DNA from: Prevotella histicola JCM 15637 = DNF00424
GTDB lineage: Bacteria; Bacteroidota; Bacteroidia; Bacteroidales; Bacteroidaceae
Length of the DNA: 64,000 nucleotides
Assembly (NCBI RefSeq): GCF_000613925.1
Contig: NZ_BAJX01000001.1
Coordinates: 1-64,000 of the forward strand
Direction: 5' to 3'
This document shows positions 55,935 through 64,000 of the stretch, in pieces. Made by a program: the position numbers and the translations under genes. Under the pieces are notes generated by a model. That model made no database searches. It saw only the letters and a list, made by a program, of their open reading frames with translations, and was not told the origin of the DNA. Positions within the stretch are counted from its first letter, which is position 1, and each line of letters starts with the position of its first letter.

Positions 55935-55976
55935 AAGGTGTAATAGTCCTTTTATGTGGATGAAATATTACACCTT
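55935..55976. other. Hairpin between ftcD and hutU
   Basis: Perfect 11-bp inverted repeat AAGGTGTAATA (55935-55945) with TATTACACCTT (55966-55976), 20-nt loop, inside the hut cluster. AT-rich near-repeats (TATATAGAG) follow to 56025. It may weaken or process the transcript between ftcD and hutU. Confidence 0.6.
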
Positions 55977-56025
55977 ATTATATATAGAATTATATATAGA
56001 GAGTTAGAATAATATATAGAGGGAG

Positions 56026-57729
56026 TTAGAGCTTTGCTTCAACTATCTTCATAATCTCCTTCTCTGCTTCATTGGCTTTATTAATCAGTATATTTGCTTC
56101 GCTTACTAGTTGCTCTGCTTTTTGCTTATCTTTCAAGCCTGATGCATTGATTTTCACATTAAGTCCTGCCCCAAGAACAGCAGCGCGAGCAGCAAGTACA
56201 CCTACACCTGCATCTGAAACACTATTGGGATTACCCTCTTCTGCCATTGCCTGGCAGAGTTCAAATACTTTGTATGAAGCTTGCATTGTATGTAATGGTA
56301 CTTCCGTAGCAAACAAGGTCGCTTCTTGTATAGCCATTGAGCGGGCAGTCTTTTCTTCTGCAGATTCCTTAGGTAGTCCAAAGGCTGACATGATACGGTT
56401 GAATGCCTCGGTATCTTCATCAACTAGTACCATTAGTTCAGATTGGATAGCTTGACCCTTATTTGCCCAGTTGCTGAATTCTTCCCAACGGGCATCCCAT
56501 CCAGCTTTATGGCTAGATAAATTAGCCACCATTGTTCCTAGTGCAGCACCCAAAGCTCCCATATAGGCTGAGATTGTTCCTCCACCTGGTGCTGGTGACT
56601 CGCGTGAAGTTTCATCAGCAAATTCCTTAACTGTCAGGTCAATGAGTTTTTGTTTCTTTTCAGCATCCTCTAATAGATATTCGATGACTTTCTCTCTTGG
56701 GTTGAAAGGCTTCAAATCATCAAGCCCCATGGACTTGATAGCTATTTTTATAATATCCTCTTCGGGAATACCCGTCGAGCGATTTTGTTTTTTAAGGAAA
56801 TATGCTCCAGCTTCAGTTAGTGTCCGTTTTGGAATCAAACCGACAATTTCTGTTCCTGTGACACGAATACCTCTGTTTTGTGCACATCGGCAGACTTCAT
56901 CGAAAGCAATGTGGAGTGGGGTAGTGTTGATATTAGTAATGTTCATTGACACCTGTGCAATACCGTATTCATCTATAAACCAACCTATCGCCTTGGTATC
57001 TTTTAAAGTCCCAGGTATCATAATGATCTCACCATTTTCATTCTTCATAGGTTTGCCAACAGGTGATCCTCCTTCACGTTTTGGCCGACCTTTTTCTCTT
57101 ACATCAAAAGCTATTGCATTTGCGCGACGTGTAGAAGTAGTATTTAGGTTGAAGTTTGTAGCGATAAGGAAGTCACGTGCTCCTACAGCTGTACATCCTG
57201 TCCGTGCCATCTGCTCGTCCCATTCGCGTGCACCATAATCTGGTTTTTCTCCTATTGTACTCATGCGTTTAGCAAGTCCTTCATATTCACCCTCTCGGCA
57301 TACAGCAAGATTTTTTCTTTCAGGAGTAAAGGCTGAGGCTTCATAGCAATAGCAAGGGATGTTTAGTTCGTTGGCAATGCGTTCAGCCAACTGACGCGCA
57401 AGGTGAGCACACTCCTCTAAAGTAATACCAGAGACTGGGATTAGGGGACAAACATCAGTTGCACCCATACGAGGATGAGCACCATGATGCTGGCGCATAT
57501 CTATAAGTTGTGCAGCTTTCCTGACACAACGGAATGCAGCTTCCATGACTACTTGTGGTTCACCAACAAAGGTTACTACGGTTCTATTGGTAGCTTCTCC
57601 TGGATCAATATCCAAAAGCTTGACACCTTTGACTTGTTCTACCTCATCAGTAATCTGTTTGATAACATCTTTGTTACGTCCTTCACTGAAATTAGGAACA
57701 CACTCGATAATTTGTTTTTCCTGTACCAT
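56026..57729 (-). CDS. ftcD: Glutamate formimidoyltransferase / formimidoyltetrahydrofolate cyclodeaminase
   Basis: 567-residue bifunctional enzyme, like the animal FTCD. Residues 1 to about 330 are the formiminotransferase (IIECVPNFSEGRN, HHGAHPRMGATDVCP), passing the formimino group of N-formiminoglutamate to tetrahydrofolate. Residues about 360-567 are the cyclodeaminase (PAPGGGTISAYMGALGAAL), giving methenyl-tetrahydrofolate and ammonia. First gene of ftcD-hutU-hutH-hutI. Together they convert histidine to glutamate, ammonia and a one-carbon unit. I saw no promoter box or operator that I trust. Confidence 0.95.
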   Translation of the reverse strand: MVQEKQIIECVPNFSEGRNKDVIKQITDEVEQVKGVKLLDIDPGEATNRTVVTFVGEPQVVMEAAFRCVRKAAQLIDMRQHHGAHPRMGATDVCPLIPVSGITLEECAHLARQLAERIANELNIPCYCYEASAFTPERKNLAVCREGEYEGLAKRMSTIGEKPDYGAREWDEQMARTGCTAVGARDFLIATNFNLNTTSTRRANAIAFDVREKGRPKREGGSPVGKPMKNENGEIIMIPGTLKDTKAIGWFIDEYGIAQVSMNITNINTTPLHIAFDEVCRCAQNRGIRVTGTEIVGLIPKRTLTEAGAYFLKKQNRSTGIPEEDIIKIAIKSMGLDDLKPFNPREKVIEYLLEDAEKKQKLIDLTVKEFADETSRESPAPGGGTISAYMGALGAALGTMVANLSSHKAGWDARWEEFSNWANKGQAIQSELMVLVDEDTEAFNRIMSAFGLPKESAEEKTARSMAIQEATLFATEVPLHTMQASYKVFELCQAMAEEGNPNSVSDAGVGVLAARAAVLGAGLNVKINASGLKDKQKAEQLVSEANILINKANEAEKEIMKIVEAKL

Positions 57730-57844
57730 ATTTGTTTTTAGATTTAGAAATTCACGATAGTTTAGGTTTTCGTGCGTAAAAATACAAATAAGTTACTGGA
57801 AAACAAAATATTTAATGGGAAAAGTAGGGTTAATTATGGTAGGA

Positions 57845-58108
57845 ACTTCTTGGCCTTTAGTAGTTTTCAATGATTTTGTTAGTAGTTACCAGTGATATTC
57901 TTAATGTTTTTCAATGATATTCTTAGTGGTTGCCAGTGATATCCTTAATGTTTTTCAATGATTTTGTTAGTAGTTACCAGTGATATTCTTAATGTTTTTC
58001 AATGATATTCATAGTGGTTATCAGTGATATCCTTAATGTTTCTCAATGGTATTCTTAATAGTTTCCGATGAATTATTGAGCAGTTTCTGATGATATTATA
58101 AAAGGGAA
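57845..58108. repeat. Long 22-bp repeat array in perfect register
   Basis: Units start at 57867, 57889, 57911, 57933, 57955, 57977, 57999, 58021, 58043, 58065 and 58087, all exactly 22 bp apart, with one more degenerate unit from 57845. Units alternate between types starting CCAGTGATAT and TCAATGATAT, giving a 44-bp higher-order repeat that blurs to the right. Confidence 0.93.
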
Positions 58109-58146
58109 AGGGAATAATGTGAGTGATGGTTTATTCTATAAATAAA

Positions 58147-58180
58147 GAACGGAAGCTATATCAGATGATAGCTTCCGTTC
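58147..58180. terminator. Terminator after the 58199 gene
   Basis: Perfect 13-bp inverted repeat GAACGGAAGCTAT (58147-58159) with its complement (58168-58180), 8-nt loop. Confidence 0.85.
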
Positions 58181-58198
58181 TTTGTTTTTATTGTTTTC

Positions 58199-58420
58199 TT
58201 AGATTGCCTTGTAACCTTTCGTGCTGTTACGAGCGAGCAAATCTTTAAGATTCAGTTCTTTATTTCCATTGGCTTCATAAGCCTCTCTCATTTCTTCTTC
58301 TCCCTCTTCCTCTGCTTCTGAGTGGGTGAAAGTGATACTTTTGCTTTTAAGTTCTGCGATTGCCCAGCCAACTAATGAAATAATAAGCAGTGCAATCAGT
58401 CCTATCATTGGAGTTGTCAT
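58199..58420 (-). CDS. Small membrane protein, hypothetical
   Basis: 73-residue protein. One membrane segment (about residues 4-24, IGLIALLIISLVGWAIAEL), then a strongly acidic stretch (EAEEEGEEE at about 37-45) and a charged tail. No family recognised. It has its own promoter box (58446-58454), divergent from nth, and its own terminator, which together support a real gene. Confidence 0.7.
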   Translation of the reverse strand: MTTPMIGLIALLIISLVGWAIAELKSKSITFTHSEAEEEGEEEMREAYEANGNKELNLKDLLARNSTKGYKAI

Positions 58421-58445
58421 AATTTGATTTGTTTTTATTTATGAT

Positions 58446-58454
58446 GCAAAAGTA
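58446..58454 (-). promoter_or_regulatory. -7 promoter box for the 58199 gene
   Basis: TACTTTTGC on the minus strand, 25 bp upstream of its start. Confidence 0.55.
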
Positions 58455-58496
58455 CATTAACTTTCGGAAAACGCCAAATAATCTGCAGATTTTCAG

Positions 58497-58505
58497 TACC
58501 TTTGC
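58497..58505 (+). promoter_or_regulatory. -7 promoter box for nth
   Basis: TACCTTTGC. The TTG inside it is in frame with nth, so the earliest open frame overstates the gene. Confidence 0.6.
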
Positions 58506-58522
58506 ATAAAAGAACGAGCAAG

Positions 58523-59170
58523 ATGACGAGAAAAGAAAGATATGATTTTGTATTAGGATACTTCCGAAAGAATGTTGGACACGTGACGACTGAGCTGAAT
58601 TTTGGTTCAGCTTTTCAGTTGCTTTGTGCGACATTGCTATCTGCCCAATGTACGGACAAGCGGATTAATGCTATTACTCCGGAGTTGTTCCGTCATTATC
58701 CTGATGCGAAAGCTATGGCAAAGGCTACTGTTGAGGATGTTTTTGAATATGTAAAGAGTGTTTCTTATCCGAATGCGAAGGCGACACATCTGGTGGAGAT
58801 GTCGAAGATGCTGGTTGAGAAGTTCGGCGGAGAGGTACCGTCCGACCCTGATGAGCTGACGCAATTGCCGGGAGTGGGGCGTAAAACGGCGAATGTTATA
58901 CAGGCTGTCTGGTTTGGAAAACCGACGTTGGCTGTAGATACGCATGTATATCGTGTCAGTCACCGACTGGGTTTAGTCCCATCTACGGCGAACAATCCGC
59001 GTAAGGTTGAGGATTATTTGATGAAGAACATCTCTACGGATGAGGTTTCTGATGCGCATCATTGGATATTACTTCATGGGCGTTATGTCTGCAAGAGTGC
59101 TAAGCCTGATTGTGAACATTGTCCTTTTGATGCGATTTGTCCGAAGCTGATGAAAGATAGTAAGTTGTGA
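58523..59170 (+). CDS. nth: Endonuclease III
   Basis: 215-residue base-excision repair DNA glycosylase/AP lyase for oxidised pyrimidines. The helix-hairpin-helix LPGVGRKTANV holds catalytic Lys121, and VDTHVYR holds catalytic Asp139. The C-terminal iron-sulfur loop CKSAKPDCEHCPFDAIC has the expected C-x6-C-x2-C-x5-C spacing for a 4Fe-4S cluster. I chose the ATG at 58523 because the TTG at 58502 is part of the promoter. Followed 45 bp later by a DUF2461 gene. Confidence 0.95.
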   Translation: MTRKERYDFVLGYFRKNVGHVTTELNFGSAFQLLCATLLSAQCTDKRINAITPELFRHYPDAKAMAKATVEDVFEYVKSVSYPNAKATHLVEMSKMLVEKFGGEVPSDPDELTQLPGVGRKTANVIQAVWFGKPTLAVDTHVYRVSHRLGLVPSTANNPRKVEDYLMKNISTDEVSDAHHWILLHGRYVCKSAKPDCEHCPFDAICPKLMKDSKL

Positions 59171-59215
59171 AAGAGTAATTAAGGGGCGTTGACTCCTGAT
59201 AATTCATAGAAGAAT

Positions 59216-59926
59216 ATGGATACAAGAAAGATAATGCACTTCCTAAAGGGGATTGCTGCAAACAATAACCGAGAGTGGTTTCAAGAGAATAAGACTGAGT
59301 TTGAAGCCGTAAAGGCTAACTTTGAAGAGGGAATTGATAAGGTGATTGCCTGCCTTTCTACCTTTGATGATGAGGTTTCCCATCTCACGGCTAAGGACTG
59401 CACTTACCGTTTTTACCGTGATGTGCGCTTTTCTCCTGATAAAAGTCCTTATAAGCGTCACTTCGGAGCTTATATCTGTGGGCATGGAAAGAAGGCGCTT
59501 CGGGGTGGATATTATATTCATCTGCAGCCGGGAAACTGCCTCATTGCGGTGGGTTGTTACTGGCTTCCGACGAATATCCTTACGTCATGTCGCAACGAGA
59601 TTATGGCGAATATTGATGAATGGCGAAAGGATGTTGAGAATAAGGACTTCGTAAATCTCTTCGGACTACCGAATGCGGGGCAGTGGACTGAGGACAAGGT
59701 GAGCGAAAAGGGCTTCGGTCTGGCTGCTTTGAAGACTGTTCCTAAGGGTTTCCCAAAGGATTATGAGTTCCTGCAGTATCTACGAATGAAGGATTATTGC
59801 TGCTGGGTTTCCGTTCCCGATGACTTCTTTGAGGGTGATAAGTGGCAGGAGAAGTTGGAAAACATCTGCAAGACGGGCAAGCCGATGATGGACTTTATTA
59901 ATAATGTGGTGGATGATTACGAGTAG
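59216..59926 (+). CDS. DUF2461 domain-containing protein
   Basis: 236-residue protein of the DUF2461 family, found widely and of unknown function. Diagnostic blocks are FLKGIAANNNREWFQENKTEFEAVK near the N-terminus, TYRFYRDVRFSPDKSPYKRHFGAYI, and GGYYIHLQPGNCLIAVGCYW. No signal peptide or membrane segment. It may be co-transcribed with nth. Confidence 0.9.
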   Translation: MDTRKIMHFLKGIAANNNREWFQENKTEFEAVKANFEEGIDKVIACLSTFDDEVSHLTAKDCTYRFYRDVRFSPDKSPYKRHFGAYICGHGKKALRGGYYIHLQPGNCLIAVGCYWLPTNILTSCRNEIMANIDEWRKDVENKDFVNLFGLPNAGQWTEDKVSEKGFGLAALKTVPKGFPKDYEFLQYLRMKDYCCWVSVPDDFFEGDKWQEKLENICKTGKPMMDFINNVVDDYE

Positions 59927-60040
59927 AACGGCGTGGCGTTCTGCCTATAATATAAGGTGAAAAAAGATTATCCCTCTCTTCAGTCTGACCGAAGAGGGGG
60001 ATAATACGTTTAGGAAAACTCTGTTCCTGCTGGCTAAGGA

Positions 60041-60487
60041 TTAAGGTGTACCGCCTGTTTCTTCTTTCTTCTTCTTGTCATCCTTGCCTTTTTTCTTTTC
60101 CTGCACTGCTACGCGGAAGAACTCAACGTCCTTCAGTTTGCGGAATTCGGTGGATGGGGTGAAGAGAATCTGCGTCCTTGTTATGCATTCTGCCGGCTTG
60201 AAATCCTCCTCTTTCAGCACTGCTTTCGAGGTGAATGTTGGGCGGAATGTACCGAGCGGACCGCCGTCAACGATGAAACCCTGCGAACAGAGTTGGTTCA
60301 AAACCTTGCGGAAACGATAGAACACAGCGGCAATGTCAGCCTGTCCTACTGTTGAATCGTCTGCCATGCGCTCACAAAGTTCGTCAAAAGTGATGTGATG
60401 TTTCTGACAAACAGCACTTGCAACGAACACTTCTTTGCCTTTTAAAGCACCAAGATTTACTTTTCTTTTACTCAGTGAATAGTCCAT
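60041..60487 (-). CDS. HU-family DNA-binding protein
   Basis: 148-residue HU-like protein of the Bacteroidota type, longer than classic HU (about 90). The HU fold covers about residues 1-125: FDELCERMADDSTVGQADIAAVFYRF for the helical body and IVDGGPLGTFRPTFTSKAV for the beta arm region. The tail (about 128-148) is strongly lysine-rich (KKKGKDDKKKKEE). Expected role: nucleoid-associated DNA binding and bending. Single gene; the upstream gap holds a TATAC-centred repeat array. Confidence 0.88.
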   Translation of the reverse strand: MDYSLSKRKVNLGALKGKEVFVASAVCQKHHITFDELCERMADDSTVGQADIAAVFYRFRKVLNQLCSQGFIVDGGPLGTFRPTFTSKAVLKEEDFKPAECITRTQILFTPSTEFRKLKDVEFFRVAVQEKKKGKDDKKKKEETGGTP

Positions 60488-60679
60488 ACAATAAAATAAT
60501 ACTATGTTTTTTATAAAACTAGAGTGAGGTTATCTGTACTCTTCACAGAACTGACACCCAGGTTAATCGCTACAAATTTAGTGAAAATATTCGGACAATA
60601 AAATAAATAAGATTACTTTTTTCCGAGTTGTTTTGTAATCTTCTTTTCTTAGAAGAATATACTATTTGCTAAAAACGTA

Positions 60680-60787
60680 TATACCTTTCACCAGAAAAGT
60701 CTATAGGTTTCACAAAAAAGTATATACTTTTAGTGGAAAAGTATATACTATTTAGTGGAAAAGTATATACTTTTTTTGAGAGAGTAT
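60680..60787. repeat. 21/22-bp repeat array centred on TATAC
   Basis: TATAC or TATAG at 60680, 60702, 60723, 60744 and 60766 (spacings 22, 21, 21, 22). Most units end in AAAAGTA, so unit junctions form the palindrome AAAAGTATATACTTTT. Confidence 0.85.
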
Positions 60788-60883
60788 GATGGTTTTATAT
60801 CGCTCTGATAATCAGCTACTTATAAACGTGTAGAAAATGGGCTGAAAACGGTTGTTTTTCTGCTGCCTTTCAGCCTAAAAAGA

Positions 60884-60930
60884 GAGTAGGAGATAAGCAT
60901 GCCGTTGGCTATTATGCTCATCTCCTACTC
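60884..60930 (-). terminator. valS terminator
   Basis: GAGTAGGAGATAAGCAT (60884-60900) pairs with 60914-60930 with one mismatch; 13-nt loop; just past the valS stop on the minus strand. Confidence 0.85.
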
Positions 60931-60953
60931 ACGTATTGATAGGTAATTTTTAT

Positions 60954-63647
60954 TTACTTCTTTCTTAATTCTTCAAGACTTGCCTTGAGGGCTGCAATCT
61001 TTTCTTCAGAATCACTCTGCTTTTTGCGCTCACGTTCGATGACGGCTGCAGGAGCATGCGCCACGAAATTCTCGTTGGAAAGTTTCTTCTTGATGCCTGC
61101 AAGGAAGCCTTCCAAGTGGTTAAGCTCCTTCTCCTGCTTCTCTATTTCGGCAGCAACATCAATCAAATCGCCTACAGGCACTGCGAAACTGTCCGTTCCG
61201 ACCATGAATCCTGACGCATCGCCTGGCTTCTCTTCAACCACTTCGATAGCTTTCAAGTTCGCCATCTTGCGGATAACACTGTTGTAAGCCTCATAGTTGT
61301 TCTGCCCGATAACGTCAAGTTCAAGCTCAACCTTCGGAGCAATATTCTTCTGATTGCGCACCGTTCTGACACCGCCGACGATGGCTTTCACCTGCTCAAT
61401 ATCGCTGATCAGCTTCTCTTCAGCCTGCGTTGGAGCCGGAATCTTCAGCTCATCACGCATGATACTCTCGCTGTCCTTGCGGTCATAAATGTGCTGCCAG
61501 AGCTCTTCGGTGATGAAAGGCATGAAAGGATGCAGCATCTTTAGCAGATTATCGAAGAAGCTTAGCGTCGCATCGTAGGTCACTTTGTCAATAGGCTTGC
61601 CGTATTCTGGCTTAATCATCTCCAAGTACCAGCTTGAAAACTCGTCCCAGAAGAGTCGGTAAACCGTCATCAAAGCCTCAGAAATACGATAGCTCTTGAA
61701 CTGATCGTTCATCTCCGCATTCACCGCTCTCAGCTTGGCTTCGAACCATTCAACGGCAATTCTGTTCGCTTCCGGCTGCTCAATCTCCGTAGTCTCCCAA
61801 CCTTGTACGAGGCGGAAAGCATTCCAAATCTTATTATTGAAGTTACGTCCCTGCTCGCAAAGCGTCTCGTCGAAGAGAATATCATTACCCGCCGGAGCTG
61901 AAAGCATCATACCCATGCGCACACCATCGGCACCATATTTCTCAATAAGCATAATCGGGTCAGGCGAATTGCCAAGACTCTTGCTCATCTTCCTTCCGAG
62001 CTTATCACGCACAATACCCGTGAAATAAACATGCTTGAATGGGAATTTCCCACGATATTCATAGCCCGCCATGATCATTCGTGCCACCCAGAAGAAGATA
62101 ATATCCGGACCAGTTACAAGATCACTGGTAGGGTAGTAGTAGTTTATTTCCTCATTATCGGGATGATTGATACCATCAAACACCGAAATAGGCCATAACC
62201 AACTTGAGAACCATGTGTCCATACAGTCGCTTTCCTGCTCAAGATCTGCAGCAGTTACGGCAGGGTTCTTCTCCTTAGCAAGCTTCAAAGCCTCCTCAGA
62301 GGTCTCTGCAACTACGGTAGCATTCTTACCCTCTGCATCCTTAAAGTAGTATGCCGGAATACGATGTCCCCACCAAAGCTGGCGACTGATACACCAGTCC
62401 TTGATGTTTTCCAGCCAGTGGCGGTACGTATTCTTATATTTCTTTGGATAGAACTCAATCTCATCATCCATAACAGGACCGAGCGCAATGTCAGCAAAGT
62501 GCTGCATCTTCAGGAACCACTGAGTAGAGAGTTTAGGCTCAATAGGCACGTTTGTACGCTCGGAGAAGCCCACTTTGTTGTCATAGTCTTCCACCTTTTC
62601 CATCAAACCAGCCGCCTCTAAGTCCTTAGATATCTGCTTGCGCACGTCCATTCTGTCCTGACCTACGTATAAACCAGCCGCCTCGGAAATGGTTCCGTTA
62701 TCATTGAAAATGTCAATTGTCTCCAGTCCGTGCTTCAAACCAAGTGCATGGTCGTTGACATCATGTGCAGGAGTAACCTTCAAACAACCCGTTCCAAACT
62801 GGATATCTACATATGAATCCTCGATAACAGGGATTATGCGGTTGACTAATGGTACGATGACATGCAAGCCTTTAAGCCATGTATTCTTCACATCCTCTGG
62901 ATTGATGCACATAGCCGAGTCGCCCATAATCGTCTCTGGACGGGTAGTTGCAACAACAGCGTAGTAACCTTTCTCGTCTTTGTGCATTACGTTACCCTCG
63001 TCTTTGCGTTCAACTTTAGCCTGATCGTCCGCAGCAACATAATATTTAAGGTGATAAAGCTTGGAATGTTCATCCTTATAGATAACCTCCTCGTCCGACA
63101 GAGCAGTCTGAGCCTGTGGGTCCCAATTGACCATTCGCACGCCACGATAGATATAACCTTTATTATATAAATCGCAGAACACCTTAATAACACTCTTGCT
63201 TCTGGTGTCATCCATGGTGAAAGCAGTACGGTCCCAATCACAAGAGCAGCCCAGTCGGCGCAACTGTTTCAGGATAATCCCTCCATGTTCATGTGTCCAA
63301 TCCCATGCATGCTCAAGAAATTGCTCGCGAGTAAGGTCAGTCTTTTTAATACCTTCCTGCGCTAACTTGTTAACAACCTTTGCTTCTGTAGCAATACTTG
63401 CATGGTCTGTTCCAGGAACCCAGCAAGCATTCTTACCCTCCATACGGGCACGTCTTACCAGAATGTCCTGAATAGTATTGTTAAGCATGTGCCCCATGTG
63501 AAGCACACCCGTAACGTTTGGAGGTGGGATGACCACAGTGTAAGGCTCACGGCCATCTGGTTTAGAACTGAATAGCTTATTGTCCAGCCAGTACTGGTAC
63601 CATTTTGATTCCACAACCTGTGGATCATACTTGCTTGCTAATTCCAT
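60954..63647 (-). CDS. valS: Valine--tRNA ligase
   Basis: 897-residue class I synthetase charging tRNA-Val. The HIGH motif is HMGH (residues 50-53) in [17 protein letters not shown]. The KMSKS motif is in [14 protein letters not shown] near 555. The editing domain lies between them ([12 protein letters not shown]). The C-terminal coiled coil (about 830-897, rich in Glu and Lys) is the usual ValRS tRNA-binding arm. Divergent from mazG. Confidence 0.97.
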   Translation of the reverse strand: MELASKYDPQVVESKWYQYWLDNKLFSSKPDGREPYTVVIPPPNVTGVLHMGHMLNNTIQDILVRRARMEGKNACWVPGTDHASIATEAKVVNKLAQEGIKKTDLTREQFLEHAWDWTHEHGGIILKQLRRLGCSCDWDRTAFTMDDTRSKSVIKVFCDLYNKGYIYRGVRMVNWDPQAQTALSDEEVIYKDEHSKLYHLKYYVAADDQAKVERKDEGNVMHKDEKGYYAVVATTRPETIMGDSAMCINPEDVKNTWLKGLHVIVPLVNRIIPVIEDSYVDIQFGTGCLKVTPAHDVNDHALGLKHGLETIDIFNDNGTISEAAGLYVGQDRMDVRKQISKDLEAAGLMEKVEDYDNKVGFSERTNVPIEPKLSTQWFLKMQHFADIALGPVMDDEIEFYPKKYKNTYRHWLENIKDWCISRQLWWGHRIPAYYFKDAEGKNATVVAETSEEALKLAKEKNPAVTAADLEQESDCMDTWFSSWLWPISVFDGINHPDNEEINYYYPTSDLVTGPDIIFFWVARMIMAGYEYRGKFPFKHVYFTGIVRDKLGRKMSKSLGNSPDPIMLIEKYGADGVRMGMMLSAPAGNDILFDETLCEQGRNFNNKIWNAFRLVQGWETTEIEQPEANRIAVEWFEAKLRAVNAEMNDQFKSYRISEALMTVYRLFWDEFSSWYLEMIKPEYGKPIDKVTYDATLSFFDNLLKMLHPFMPFITEELWQHIYDRKDSESIMRDELKIPAPTQAEEKLISDIEQVKAIVGGVRTVRNQKNIAPKVELELDVIGQNNYEAYNSVIRKMANLKAIEVVEEKPGDASGFMVGTDSFAVPVGDLIDVAAEIEKQEKELNHLEGFLAGIKKKLSNENFVAHAPAAVIERERKKQSDSEEKIAALKASLEELRKK

Positions 63648-63690
63648 TGTTTCGTATATTTTTATTTCTTTATTATCTTTAAAATACGGT

Positions 63691-63699
63691 GCAAAAGTA
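63691..63699 (-). promoter_or_regulatory. -7 promoter box for valS
   Basis: TACTTTTGC on the minus strand, 43 bp upstream of valS. Confidence 0.6.
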
Positions 63700-63721
63700 C
63701 AAAAAATCCGCTTAAAAAGTG

Positions 63722-63730
63722 TATCTTTGC
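63722..63730 (+). promoter_or_regulatory. -7 promoter box for mazG
   Basis: TATCTTTGC on the plus strand, 63 bp before the mazG start. Confidence 0.55.
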
Positions 63731-63793
63731 AACGATATTAGTACTCACAGAGAAGTACTTTAACGTTTATCTTTAACTTTAAACATCAAGACA

Positions 63794-64000
63794 TTGCATA
63801 CAAAAGAAGAAAAATTAAAAGCCTTTGCTCGTTTATTGGATGTTCAGGAACGCCTTCGAAAAGAGTGCCCTTGGGATAAAAAGCAGACCAATGAGAGTCT
63901 TCGCCCTAATACTATTGAAGAAGCATTCGAGTTAGCTGACGCTCTTCTTAAGGACGATTCAAAGAATATTTGTAAGGAATTGGGCGATGTTATGGAGCAT
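63794..64000 (+). CDS. mazG: Nucleoside triphosphate pyrophosphohydrolase MazG, partial (cut by window end)
   Basis: The first 69 codons of a MazG protein, which hydrolyses (d)NTPs to monophosphates and pyrophosphate. Seen: FARLLDVQERLRKECPWDKK, then QTNESLRPNTIEEAFELADA, and KELGDV at the window edge. These match the MazG block CPWDxxQTxxSLxPYxxEEAxE and the EELGD metal-binding motif. No in-frame ATG exists before an upstream stop at 63761, so TTG at 63794 (coding MHTKEEKL) is the likely start. It lies downstream of its own -7 box. Confidence 0.88.
   Translation, partial: MHTKEEKLKAFARLLDVQERLRKECPWDKKQTNESLRPNTIEEAFELADALLKDDSKNICKELGDVMEH

Larger units (their letters stand above)
57730..58198. 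other. Gap upstream of ftcD with long 22-bp array
   Basis: 469 bp. About 57770-57840 may hold the ftcD promoter, but no TAnnTTTG box is clear. The 22-bp array takes 57845-58108, and a terminator hairpin for the 58199 gene lies at 58147-58180. Confidence 0.6.
60488..60953. other. Gap upstream of the HU gene with repeat array and valS terminator
   Basis: 466 bp. The 21/22-bp TATAC array covers 60680-60787 and the valS terminator 60884-60930. No other gene or clear promoter box was seen. Confidence 0.6.

Noticed and set aside
5763..60953. The short intergenic arrays as CRISPR arrays
   Set aside because: Units are contiguous and degenerate with no conserved repeat plus unique spacer structure, unit length is only 21-22 bp, and no cas genes are present.

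Overview
The window looks like chromosome from a Bacteroidota of the Prevotella type. It is AT-rich, has no convincing Shine-Dalgarno sequences, and its divergent gene pairs repeatedly carry the Bacteroidota -7 promoter box TAnnTTTG, sometimes with TTG about 19-20 bp upstream. Its families are also typical of the group: DUF4421, DUF1460 and DUF5715 proteins, a HU-like protein with a charged tail, an OmpH-like lipoprotein, split glycine dehydrogenase, and the thrA-apgM-thrC operon. No phage, insertion sequence, conjugative element or CRISPR array was seen.

Layout. 1-2404 (-): engB then an ABC-F ATPase. 2506-5762 (+): oxidoreductase, DUF4421 protein, DUF1460 lipoprotein. 6350-8638 (-): malic enzyme-phosphotransacetylase. 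8782-12839 (+): TetR regulator, SGNH hydrolase, MBOAT acyltransferase, YolD-like protein. 13141-14409 (+) mntH faces mltG (-). 15693-16349 (+): phosphoglycolate-phosphatase-like HAD protein. 17239-19000 (-): LytS/LytTR-type two-component pair. 19254-19859 (-): ribE behind a long structured leader. 20295-26188 (-): glycine cleavage operon gcvT-gcvH-gcvPA-gcvPB-lpdA. 26419-27510 (+): FMN/4Fe-4S membrane protein. 27792-32772 (-): thrA-apgM-thrC. 32916-34490 (+): FAD dehydrogenase. 35090-35974 (-): zinc metallopeptidase. 36187-39395 (+): pheT and yebC. 39519-39807 (-): tRNA-Ser and two tRNA-Glu. 40263-41089 (-): OmpH lipoprotein and a small membrane protein. 41168-45312 (+): pepD and htpG. 45666-49189 (-): phoH-purC and ubiE-aroE. 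49298-50763 (+): DUF5715 protein and rpsP. 51026-57729 (-): histidine degradation genes ftcD-hutU-hutH-hutI. 58199-64000: small membrane protein, nth, DUF2461 protein, HU-like protein, valS and the start of mazG.

Metabolically the window joins two one-carbon/amino-acid catabolic routes. Glycine cleavage gives methylene-tetrahydrofolate, and histidine degradation gives glutamate plus formimino- and then methenyl-tetrahydrofolate. It also holds threonine synthesis from aspartate and a malic enzyme. This fits an anaerobe that ferments peptides and amino acids.

Two features stand out. First, seven long intergenic gaps hold degenerate tandem arrays whose period is almost always 21-22 bp, while the sequence is mostly private to each locus; several are built around terminator-like palindromes. 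Second, ribE is preceded by a promoter, about 185 nt of nested stems closed by a perfect 11-bp stem, and then an intrinsic terminator. This looks like a cis-regulatory RNA or a free-standing small RNA, and I cannot assign it to a class. Separately, five genes (ABC-F ATPase, YolD-like, gcvPA, DUF5715, hutU) each carry one single-base deletion in a run of identical bases. The uniformity points to sequencing or consensus error rather than decay, so I give full-length reconstructed spans for them.
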